Of a stretch of DNA of 16,341 nucleotides, positions 1-7,378 are shown one piece after another. Where the stretch lies: contig CALCOP010000109.1 in NCBI GenBank assembly GCA_937897365.1, forward strand, positions 1 through 16,341, in the 5' to 3' direction. The notes under the pieces are model-generated. The model did no database searches, was not told the DNA's origin, and worked only from the letters and a program-made list of their open reading frames with translations. The stretch comes from an uncultured euryarchaeote (GTDB lineage Archaea; Thermoplasmatota; Poseidoniia; Poseidoniales; Poseidoniaceae). Position numbers and translations under genes: made by a program. Each line of letters begins with the position of its first letter. The first letter of the stretch is position 1.

Positions 1-1450
1 CCTGTAAGTTGTTAATCGGGACAACAACCGCCTGTGGCAGGTTCGTAAGATGAACATTTCCAGCAAGGTCATGAACAGTTACGACGACGTAAAGTTCGAT
101 ATCGGGTTTAATGATTTCAGGCACGGCGTCAATAATCGAATTACCACCATACAGTGCAGTTGAAATCGGTAATTCAATTGGATTGTAATCTTCATCAATC
201 CATTGCTTGTTGACCTTTAGACATCCACACAACCCCTCATCATCTCCAAATGCCGCCCAAGCAGCAGAGAGGTCAGATATTGGGCGGTCTGCAACCCAGA
301 CAATGTAATGAGAGAAATCATCTGCATCAGAGATCGACCAGATGACATCGATTAAAGTTCCGTCATCATCAGGGTGGTCAAAGGCATTCACAGCGTTCAC
401 TCTATCAGGAACTGAACCGCTTCCTGCAGTGTTTCGCAGAGGCGTAACCTTGACGAGATCTACATCGTTGAGGTTGGCATTCAGCCAATCGTCGTAAGCG
501 ACGACACCGACGTAATACGCTTGCCCGTCTTGAAGTGCAACGCCATCGATATTGTTGACAATCGTCGAATCTTCCGAACAGTCGTCAACGATTTCCGCTT
601 GAGAAAATTGATCGCTTGCGACAGATGCAGAGGGGATTGTTTCAGTGTCGGTTCCTCCGGATGACAATCGGATAAAGATGGCATAGAATGTGCAATCATC
701 AGCAGGATTCACATCCCATGAAACGGTAATTCGGCCGCCATCATCATCTGGTGTATCAATTGCAGCGACGTTTTCCATCTTGGGCGGCGCAGTGTTATCA
801 TTGAGCCCTCCTGTAGGCACTACAGGACCAATGATTGTTGGATTCATGATATCCTCTTGTCCAGATTCATCTGCACAGGTAAGGGCGAGCCAATACGGTT
901 GACCAGCATCCAGTGACAAGACCGTCGTATTTCCTTCAGTCTTGTCGACCTCAGCTGCTGGTGTTAATCCGAGAACATCGGTTAGTGTACTGGTCGATGC
1001 ATAAATCATGGTTCCTGCAAGATCAATGGAAGTACATCTTGCCCATTCAACTTCAAGATCACCATCAGATCCTCCTTCGTGGGGGCCTGCATCTGCCCAT
1101 CGTGGAGAGTGCGGAACTTCATCGCTCGGTGAGGCAGGACCCATGATAGCAGAGGGGGTTCCTAAGTGCCCATCATCGTATTCAACCACCACAACAGCGT
1201 AATACAGTTCTCCGTCGATAAGTGGGGATCCATTTGCGGTAGTGACTTCACTTGAGAGACGGCTATGCAATGATATCGCTTTGTCAATTGTTCGTCCTGC
1301 GAGGTCACCAACAGTTAGTGGCAAACCACTTTGGGTAACGAACGGCCCTTCATTGACATAGACTAAATATCGAGCAAAGTTATCGTCATGTACCAAACTC
1401 CAATTCGCCAACAACGCGCCACCACCATCGTCAGGTCGATCGATAAGGTC
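1..1450 (-). repeat. Four tandem fibronectin-III-like domains in the giant protein
   Basis: Each domain opens with a D-x-P-D-D-G-G-like turn followed by a strand ending in Trp: DRPDDGGGALLANW near base 1440 (residue about 1906), WADAGPHEGGSDGDLEVEW near 1110 (about 2017), DTPDDDGGRITVSW near 765 (about 2132) and DHPDDDGTLIDVIW near 385 (about 2259). Spacing is about 110-127 residues. Each continues with an FN3-like strand pattern such as FARYLVYV, FYAIFIRL or FSHYIVWV, and two have a Y-Y-V-G/A-V-V core. The second domain is the most diverged. The last runs to or beyond the window edge, so more copies may follow. Confidence 0.7.
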
Positions 1451-4400
1451 AGTCATGGTGATTGGGGTTTCAGTTCGGACATAATCGTAGATGAGACGGA
1501 CATGCATGGAGCCGTTGGAAGGTGAACGCAATGTCATTTGTAGGAATTGGGTTCCGTTTACAATGACGCCATTATCCACTGCGAGTTGAAGGGTTGTTTC
1601 AAAGTCAGGATTATTGTTCAGTTCAATTGTAGCGTTGTATTTGAGACTCTTCGAATAAGCCCATGTGGCTGCATTGTTGATAGGAGACGTGAATGCAAGT
1701 GGAACGGTTTGGAACATAATTCCATTTGTTCCTACAACCCCGAGTGTGGGGTCGAGTGTAACAGTCGAGTTCAGGTCTGCTAACGTGATACTCATGCCTG
1801 GATGCGTCATGTCTGTGATGTCTTGAGTGACAAGATTAAATCCAACATTAAGAGGATCAGCATATCGGATTGATACGCGTTCAATCTCGGTATATTGCGG
1901 GTTATTTTCGTAACCATACAACCCGTCACCATCGGTTGTTAGCCAAATGTGATCAGGAGAAATCGTTCCACCAGTAAGCATCGGCATCGAAATCATCTTG
2001 ATGTTTTGATGTGAGTTCGTTCGTGCTTCAACAATTGAGACGCCATTTCCTCCAAAGACCAAGATGTGGTCTCCATCGCTTACCATTTTTTGTACAGGCC
2101 AACCAAAGACTTGGTAGGAAGGAATCCCGTTTTCAAAGAAGGAAGAAGTACTGTTCCAATGTGTCATTGGACCGATATCAGTTGCAATATGAATACCCCA
2201 GTAATCGCTTGTTAATGCATCGACATTATTGGATGGTAGTTGGTCAAATTCATGCCCTGTAAGTATGCCTGAACTCAAATCTATTGTCGTAACAGCTGGC
2301 CGTTCATTTCCAGCACCATCGTGTCCAACAAACAGGGTAGTTGGGAGTGCTGATGAGGCATATGTCGTGAGCGACATGGTTGAAGTGCCCATAAGTCCCG
2401 AGGCTGAATTATAGAGCGTTGTTGCACTCGTAGTAAGATTCATTTCGACTAAACCAGCAGGTGTAGCCATCCACAGAGAGTTGCCTTCAACTAAAATGTC
2501 TTCAACAACATTGGTAGGTAATCCATCAGACGTTGTAAGGGGGTTAATCCAGTCAACTGCAGCATAATCCCAACGACCTACACCGCCATTAGTAGCAATG
2601 TAGAGGATGTCGGAAGTGGCAGCGAAATTATTGACTCCATTTGATGGTAGTCCTCCTAATAATTTGCCGTTTCCATATCCAGTCTGGATGTCGTAGAGCT
2701 GCACACCTGGCGCAGAGCCGCCGCTACCCATGAGTCCGAGAACGAGGGTAGTTCCATCGAGCACCATTCCATCGAGATAACCGTGTAATCCGCCGCTTAA
2801 CCGCGTGACAACACCGGTAAGCGTATCGAGTTTATACAATCCAGTTGGCGTTGAGGAAATGTATAGATCTGTGCCGATTAATTCGGTATCTTGGGCCTTA
2901 CTGTTTGCTGCCATTGTCCATCCGTTTTGCCATAAAATTGAGCCATCAGTCTGCCATTCGCCTTGAAGCAATCCTGCACCACTTGATTGACCTTGGCCTT
3001 GATTTGTTCCCGCAGTTGTGACCCATAGGTGGGTTGAATTGCCATTCATCGAGGTTACTTGACCGCTTACAAGTCCAGGGAGAGTCGCAACGGTGTTTTG
3101 GCCGAGCGAACTGATCGTTTCGACCTTACTAAATCCAGACGACCCGCCTGCTTGACCGACCAACCATTCAGTTCCCAACCATTGGAAGGAGGTTACAGAT
3201 GAACCTGCACCATTGACGCTGGCTTGAGCATTTGAGTTCCCTGAACTGGAAATAAGCGAGAATCCTCCACCGATGACGTTGCTGCCCGATAATCCGATTC
3301 CGTGTCCGAGAACAAGTTGCCCATTTGCATAGTCAATAGCATCCCACCAAACTCGGTCGCTTGGTAAACCGTTGCTCACAGAAGTAATTGGAGTAATCCA
3401 AGAGCCAGTCGAATAACTGTATTTCTTGACGTCCGCCTCATCTTCATAGAAAGCAACGTAGAGTGTATCAGTTGTATCGCAAGCAACGCCGGCAACTTCG
3501 CCATAACCTTCATTCCAATCAGCGCGAGTAAAGGAGCCGACCATTGTACTGTTCGCCAAATCAAGTCGGGCAACTCCACCATTGTTTGCATAGATTCCAA
3601 TGTTGAGGACTCCACCGCACATCGCCATAGAAAGCGGGTAACCATTCGGTGTCCCACTTTGTCCTAAGTCAAATTGATTCCATGTTGTTCCATCCCAATG
3701 AGACACTGCTCCGCCTTGGAATTGTCCAAAACCATTGACATCGCCACCACCGGTGACAAGGTGTGTCCCATCAGTCCATAATTCGTAGATTCTACTTCCA
3801 GCATTGTTTGGAAGTCCGTTTCCTTCTTCCCACATTGTGAGCCACTGGTTGGTTGTCTCGTTATATCGTGCTACGCCATCTTCAGTTGCGAACAAGACTT
3901 CTCCATTGTATTCGAGAATTTCACGTATTGGGAAGTCAAAATCATCATCATCCCATGAATCTATGGTCGTTCCGTTTGCAGCGATGAGTTCAAGATTACT
4001 TTCGCCCCACGATACCCACATGTTGCCTGAAGTAGATTTGTATGCAGTGACTCGGTCTACCTGTCCAATTGGTAGGATGCTGTTATCCCACGATCCGCTT
4101 GAAATATCCCATTGCGCGATACCTCCAGAACCATCAGTATTCCACCATTGTCCAGATGAAACGCTTACCATGAGTTTGCCATCGACGATGTTCATACCGT
4201 TTACATCGCCACCGTTTTCGTTGACTTCTGCACCTGCATCCAAAGAACTCAAACTCGCATAGTTAGCGATGTCAATTCGGAATACGTTGTCGCTGCTGGT
4301 GCGGTCGTTGTAATACAAGACATCTCCATCAACGAGCATGTCGTGAGGATTGCCATTTCCAGCAAACAAACTACTCGACTTTTCGATATCATAGACCTCT

Positions 4401-7159
4401 GCACCAGTCGTTGTGTTGAGCAGTTGGAAACCGTCATCACCGCCAATCCATATTTGTCCCGGGTTAATATCAGCAACCAAGCCAGTGACCTCTTCATTTC
4501 CACCATCCAAAACATTATCTTCAGTCCAAAGAGTCAACCAGGCGTTGTTGGGTATATCGTAACGAGCAATTCCTATTCCGTCAAGTCCGATGTAAGCAAT
4601 ATCGCCAATGACTTCAACAGGTGCATTTTGAGTTTGTTCTCCTGCCTCCCATTCACCGATTACTTCGTAAGGAGATGCAGTGATAATTCCAACTCCGGAA
4701 GTTGTTCCTCCAAAGATGTAACCATAACCATCTGCTTCAACAGAGTAGGTGGCCCAGTTTGGCATTCCATCATACACATTCAAACAATCGGGGTTTGATG
4801 AAGAAACTTGATTGCTCGACCATGCGCATACGCCGATATTTGTTGCCGCATAGACCGTACCTCCTGAAACGGCGAAATCGAAATACTGTTGTGGCCGAGT
4901 ATTCCAGTTGCCTCCTGTTTGGAATGAAGATGAACTCGAACCATCCCATTTGACTGCACCATTACTGGTTCCAATGTAGAGCTCGCTTCCATCGGCTTCG
5001 AGTGCATAGATGTTGTCGGTTGGAAGTATTCCGGTAGAAGAGCCTTGACCCGCAGAATTACCTACTTCGGTTAGGGGGGTCATTAATTCGCCAGTTGAGA
5101 GGTCTTTTCGAGCAACTCCGTAGCCTGGGATTCCGAAGTAAAGTATGTCGCCGGTAACTGCTACGGGAACATTGTCAGCACCGTTGACGCCGGTTGATAT
5201 CCACGGGGTGAGCCATGTACCATTCGACAAATCATAGCGAAGAACGCCTTCACCATCAGTTGCAAGATGAACGGTATTGCTAAACAACGTTAAATCGACA
5301 GCTGGAGAATCGTATTGAGGAGTAGATGCGGTAGCGGATCCGGTAAGGTCTACCGCAATCATCTGACCTTCTCCCGTAATGCCAACAGCAGTAGATCCAT
5401 CGGAATCAACTCGTATGATTTCATCATCGAGCAGGCCGGAATTTGTAGAATCCCAAGTTTGGAGTAACGTTCCGTTTTTATGCATTTGATGTAATCCGTT
5501 TTCGGAAGCGATGAAGACATGTGATCCATCGTTCATCAAGTGATTAACTGTGGTTCCAAGGTAAACGGGTTGGAGCCAACGGGAAGCTTGTGTATCGAAA
5601 CGATTCATGTAATCATCAGCAGCAACAAAGACCACGCCGTCGAGTTCGGTGGCATCTTGCATTCCGGATGAGGTTGGGCCACTTCCAATGAGCAGTGTTC
5701 CTGTTTGAAGCGGCGTGGAGCCAGCAATTAATTCAGCGAATGAGCCGAATCCGTTCCCGAGTAACAAAGTTTCAGTAGCGGGAGCTCTCGTTCCAGCAGC
5801 AGGCCATACGATGAAATCTTGCCCGTCACCCGTCAATCCAAAACTCGATATTGGTTGTGATGAAGAAAAGACGCCAACAGTTGTGTCGTATTCATGCAAT
5901 GTGTCTCCACTCAGAATGAAGAGATCACTACCTGAGCGAACCATGCCGTTGATGGTGTTGCTCGTGAGCCAGTTTCCATCATTCCATGTCGAGAGCCAAA
6001 AACCTGAACTCCAATCATATCTTGCTAATCCGTTGCTTGGAGAGGCGAGCAAGAGTTGATTCCCAGAAACCATCATTTCAGTAACTTCATCTGAGTGAAG
6101 GCTGTTAGCGGTGGACCAGGTTGTCAAAGCGCTTCCAGAATTCAAATCCCAACGAACAACACCCTCGTCGTCAAATGAGACGTAAAGGACATTATCCACT
6201 TCAATCATGTCGAGGCATTCCTGTGGTGTTGTTTTTGACATTGCAGCTGTCCAACCAAGGCCATCCCACTGTGCAATCCCATCTTGATTTGCAGCATAGA
6301 CAAATCCGTTGGAAGCAATCATAAATTGGTCGAAGGGCATTTGCGATGTTTGAGAATCAGGTGGGGTCGGGAGGGCAGTTTGCTCACTTGTATCATCAAG
6401 AGAAAAAGCGAAGAAAAGGCCATCTGAAGTAAGGACATGGAGCAACCTGTTGGCTGAGTCCATGACCAAATCGTTAATTTCCGAATCAAATTCAAGCACA
6501 TCGATAACAATAGGGTCGTTCGCGTAATCCAATGTCAAGATGACATCATCTATTGCCAGATACATTCTTCCATCATCTGGATGAATGGCATGTGTTACAA
6601 TGTTGAGTTCCAACGGCGCCAATGCTACAACGGGGTCCACAGGGGCAAGTGCCTCAATGACCAGTTCAGTAATTTCAGCGTCGCTGGGGAGCGTCCAAGT
6701 TGCTCCCGAGTCGCTGTTTGGATTCATGCGACCGGTGTATGGGTTCGGGCCTGCAAAACTATCCTGAGAACCGAGCATCCCCAAACCTCTCCAGTCCAGT
6801 AGATTAACGCCAATATCACTTGCTACAAGCATTGGCTCTTCAATCATCAAACCATCACTTCCATCAACGCGGACTTGGAATGAAACATTCGACAAATCTG
6901 CTCCTGGTGCGAATTCAAGTGTCCATGAGGCGCTCGCTTGACTACCGGTTGAAGGGTCGGCTCCAACAGCATCGAGTTGAACCCATCCAGTGTCGTTGCT
7001 TCCTTCTTGAGGCCAGATGGTGTCAAAAGCAGACTCGTGAGCAGAAACGCCAGAGATTGTGAGTATTGGAGCAGATGATGAAAGTAACATCAGTACGACC
7101 ATGAGCAGTGCTCTTCGAGAGTCGCGAGGCAGGGCCGCAGCGTTCGCATTGAGGGTCAT
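1..7159 (-). CDS. Giant secreted beta-propeller / fibronectin-III surface protein (partial, C-terminus beyond left edge)
   Basis: A single open frame of at least 2386 codons begins at the ATG whose first base is 7159 and is still open at base 1. An in-frame stop (bases 7201-7199) lies upstream and no other ATG lies between. Residues 1-40 form a Sec-type signal peptide: a basic stretch (RDSRR, 12-16), a hydrophobic core, and a likely cleavage after GVSA at residue 40. A beta-rich domain follows (about 41-190). Then come about 1550 residues of propeller blades with a loose motif of the form GxARYD...WLTxW...NxL...V...LxxAxxxG (about 190-1750), resembling two-component-regulator propeller repeats. 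A second beta domain (about 1757-1900) and four FN3-like domains follow. It is probably displayed on or released from the cell surface as an adhesin or substrate-binding scaffold; this role is inferred from architecture. Any C-terminal anchor lies outside the window. A DNA-level frameshift is unlikely, because no other-frame segment shows the blade pattern. Confidence 0.9.
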   Translation of the reverse strand, partial: MTLNANAAALPRDSRRALLMVVLMLLSSSAPILTISGVSAHESAFDTIWPQEGSNDTGWVQLDAVGADPSTGSQASASWTLEFAPGADLSNVSFQVRVDGSDGLMIEEPMLVASDIGVNLLDWRGLGMLGSQDSFAGPNPYTGRMNPNSDSGATWTLPSDAEITELVIEALAPVDPVVALAPLELNIVTHAIHPDDGRMYLAIDDVILTLDYANDPIVIDVLEFDSEINDLVMDSANRLLHVLTSDGLFFAFSLDDTSEQTALPTPPDSQTSQMPFDQFMIASNGFVYAANQDGIAQWDGLGWTAAMSKTTPQECLDMIEVDNVLYVSFDDEGVVRWDLNSGSALTTWSTANSLHSDEVTEMMVSGNQLLLASPSNGLARYDWSSGFWLSTWNDGNWLTSNTINGMVRSGSDLFILSGDTLHEYDTTVGVFSSSQPISSFGLTGDGQDFIVWPAAGTRAPATETLLLGNGFGSFAELIAGSTPLQTGTLLIGSGPTSSGMQDATELDGVVFVAADDYMNRFDTQASRWLQPVYLGTTVNHLMNDGSHVFIASENGLHQMHKNGTLLQTWDSTNSGLLDDEIIRVDSDGSTAVGITGEGQMIAVDLTGSATASTPQYDSPAVDLTLFSNTVHLATDGEGVLRYDLSNGTWLTPWISTGVNGADNVPVAVTGDILYFGIPGYGVARKDLSTGELMTPLTEVGNSAGQGSSTGILPTDNIYALEADGSELYIGTSNGAVKWDGSSSSSFQTGGNWNTRPQQYFDFAVSGGTVYAATNIGVCAWSSNQVSSSNPDCLNVYDGMPNWATYSVEADGYGYIFGGTTSGVGIITASPYEVIGEWEAGEQTQNAPVEVIGDIAYIGLDGIGIARYDIPNNAWLTLWTEDNVLDGGNEEVTGLVADINPGQIWIGGDDGFQLLNTTTGAEVYDIEKSSSLFAGNGNPHDMLVDGDVLYYNDRTSSDNVFRIDIANYASLSSLDAGAEVNENGGDVNGMNIVDGKLMVSVSSGQWWNTDGSGGIAQWDISSGSWDNSILPIGQVDRVTAYKSTSGNMWVSWGESNLELIAANGTTIDSWDDDDFDFPIREILEYNGEVLFATEDGVARYNETTNQWLTMWEEGNGLPNNAGSRIYELWTDGTHLVTGGGDVNGFGQFQGGAVSHWDGTTWNQFDLGQSGTPNGYPLSMAMCGGVLNIGIYANNGGVARLDLANSTMVGSFTRADWNEGYGEVAGVACDTTDTLYVAFYEDEADVKKYSYSTGSWITPITSVSNGLPSDRVWWDAIDYANGQLVLGHGIGLSGSNVIGGGFSLISSSGNSNAQASVNGAGSSVTSFQWLGTEWLVGQAGGSSGFSKVETISSLGQNTVATLPGLVSGQVTSMNGNSTHLWVTTAGTNQGQGQSSGAGLLQGEWQTDGSILWQNGWTMAANSKAQDTELIGTDLYISSTPTGLYKLDTLTGVVTRLSGGLHGYLDGMVLDGTTLVLGLMGSGGSAPGVQLYDIQTGYGNGKLLGGLPSNGVNNFAATSDILYIATNGGVGRWDYAAVDWINPLTTSDGLPTNVVEDILVEGNSLWMATPAGLVEMNLTTSATTLYNSASGLMGTSTMSLTTYASSALPTTLFVGHDGAGNERPAVTTIDLSSGILTGHEFDQLPSNNVDALTSDYWGIHIATDIGPMTHWNSTSSFFENGIPSYQVFGWPVQKMVSDGDHILVFGGNGVSIVEARTNSHQNIKMISMPMLTGGTISPDHIWLTTDGDGLYGYENNPQYTEIERVSIRYADPLNVGFNLVTQDITDMTHPGMSITLADLNSTVTLDPTLGVVGTNGIMFQTVPLAFTSPINNAATWAYSKSLKYNATIELNNNPDFETTLQLAVDNGVIVNGTQFLQMTLRSPSNGSMHVRLIYDYVRTETPITMTDLIDRPDDGGGALLANWSLVHDDNFARYLVYVNEGPFVTQSGLPLTVGDLAGRTIDKAISLHSRLSSEVTTANGSPLIDGELYYAVVVVEYDDGHLGTPSAIMGPASPSDEVPHSPRWADAGPHEGGSDGDLEVEWARCTSIDLAGTMIYASTSTLTDVLGLTPAAEVDKTEGNTTVLSLDAGQPYWLALTCADESGQEDIMNPTIIGPVVPTGGLNDNTAPPKMENVAAIDTPDDDGGRITVSWDVNPADDCTFYAIFIRLSSGGTDTETIPSASVASDQFSQAEIVDDCSEDSTIVNNIDGVALQDGQAYYVGVVAYDDWLNANLNDVDLVKVTPLRNTAGSGSVPDRVNAVNAFDHPDDDGTLIDVIWSISDADDFSHYIVWVADRPISDLSAAWAAFGDDEGLCGCLKVNKQWIDEDYNPIELPISTALYGGNSIIDAVPEIIKPDIELYVVVTVHDLAGNVHLTNLPQAVVVPINNLQ
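1890..6590 (-). repeat. Array of about 30 beta-propeller blades (protein-level repeat)
   Basis: The translated minus strand carries repeating units of roughly 45-50 residues. Clear blade cores are GLARYDWSSGFWLSTW, GVLRYDLSNGTWLTPW, GIARYDIPNNAWLTLW, GVARYNETTNQWLTMW and KKYSYSTGSWITPI. They are usually followed by a GLPS/GLPT-N-x-V turn and a strand of the LYIATNGGV type. About 1550 residues would make some 30-35 blades, enough for four or five seven-bladed propellers. That count is an estimate. The repeats are diverged at DNA level, so I saw no long exact tandem DNA repeat. Confidence 0.75.
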
Positions 7160-7181
7160 CAAGCCCAATCGGAGTTTTAGG

Positions 7182-7190
7182 GTATTTGAA
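7182..7190 (-). promoter_or_regulatory. Possible TATA box of the giant surface-protein gene
   Basis: The minus-strand sequence TTCAAATAC is centred about 27 bases before the ATG at 7159. No purine-rich Shine-Dalgarno sequence precedes that ATG. Both facts fit an archaeal promoter giving a leaderless mRNA. The match is weak and rests on spacing. Confidence 0.3.
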
Positions 7191-7356
7191 CGCGTCCCTC
7201 AATCGTGTGAACAGGTATCACAGTTTCATCCTTCATTTCATGAATTAGAATACCCTTCTCTTCGTTTTGAATGCGTGCGTTACCGAGAACCAAAGTATGT
7301 GTTCAGACAGTCATGTCAACCCCTTCTCATCACGCAAGACTCAAACCTAAGACTGC

Positions 7357-7377
7357 CTTCGACGGTTAAGGTCGAAG
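7357..7377 (+). promoter_or_regulatory. Perfect inverted repeat touching the maeB start codon
   Basis: CTTCGAC (7357-7363) and GTCGAAG (7371-7377) are exact reverse complements separated by seven bases (GGTTAAG). The right arm ends one base before the ATG at 7379. The only Shine-Dalgarno-like bases (AAGG) span the loop and the first base of the right arm. In RNA this could form a 7-bp stem limiting access to the start; in DNA it could be an operator. Neither role is demonstrated. Confidence 0.45.
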
Positions 7378-7378
7378 T

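Larger units (their letters stand above)
7160..7378. promoter_or_regulatory. Divergent intergenic region between the giant gene and maeB
   Basis: This 219-base stretch separates two divergently transcribed genes and must hold both promoters. It contains a spaced inverted repeat, GGGTATT at 7180-7186 and AATACCC at 7249-7255 (9 of 11 bases match if extended), and one arm overlaps the proposed TATA box of the giant gene. The hairpin next to the maeB start is listed separately. I see no convincing coding sequence: the small plus-strand frame from 7059 crosses into the signal-peptide region of the giant gene and looks like a shadow. Confidence 0.45.

Noticed and set aside
3804..4262. Plus-strand open frame of 152 codons, Ser/Pro/His-rich, inside the giant gene
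   Set aside because: It is antisense to well-patterned propeller blades, has low-complexity composition and no recognisable domain; a shadow frame.
4343..4798. Plus-strand open frame of 151 codons inside the giant gene
   Set aside because: Also antisense to the blade array; no ribosome binding site or domain and atypical composition.
1..7159. Possibility that the left half is a degraded or pseudogenised region because it is full of short frames
   Set aside because: The minus frame starting at 7159 has no stop to base 1, and every listed short minus frame lies in a different frame; the coding pattern is continuous.
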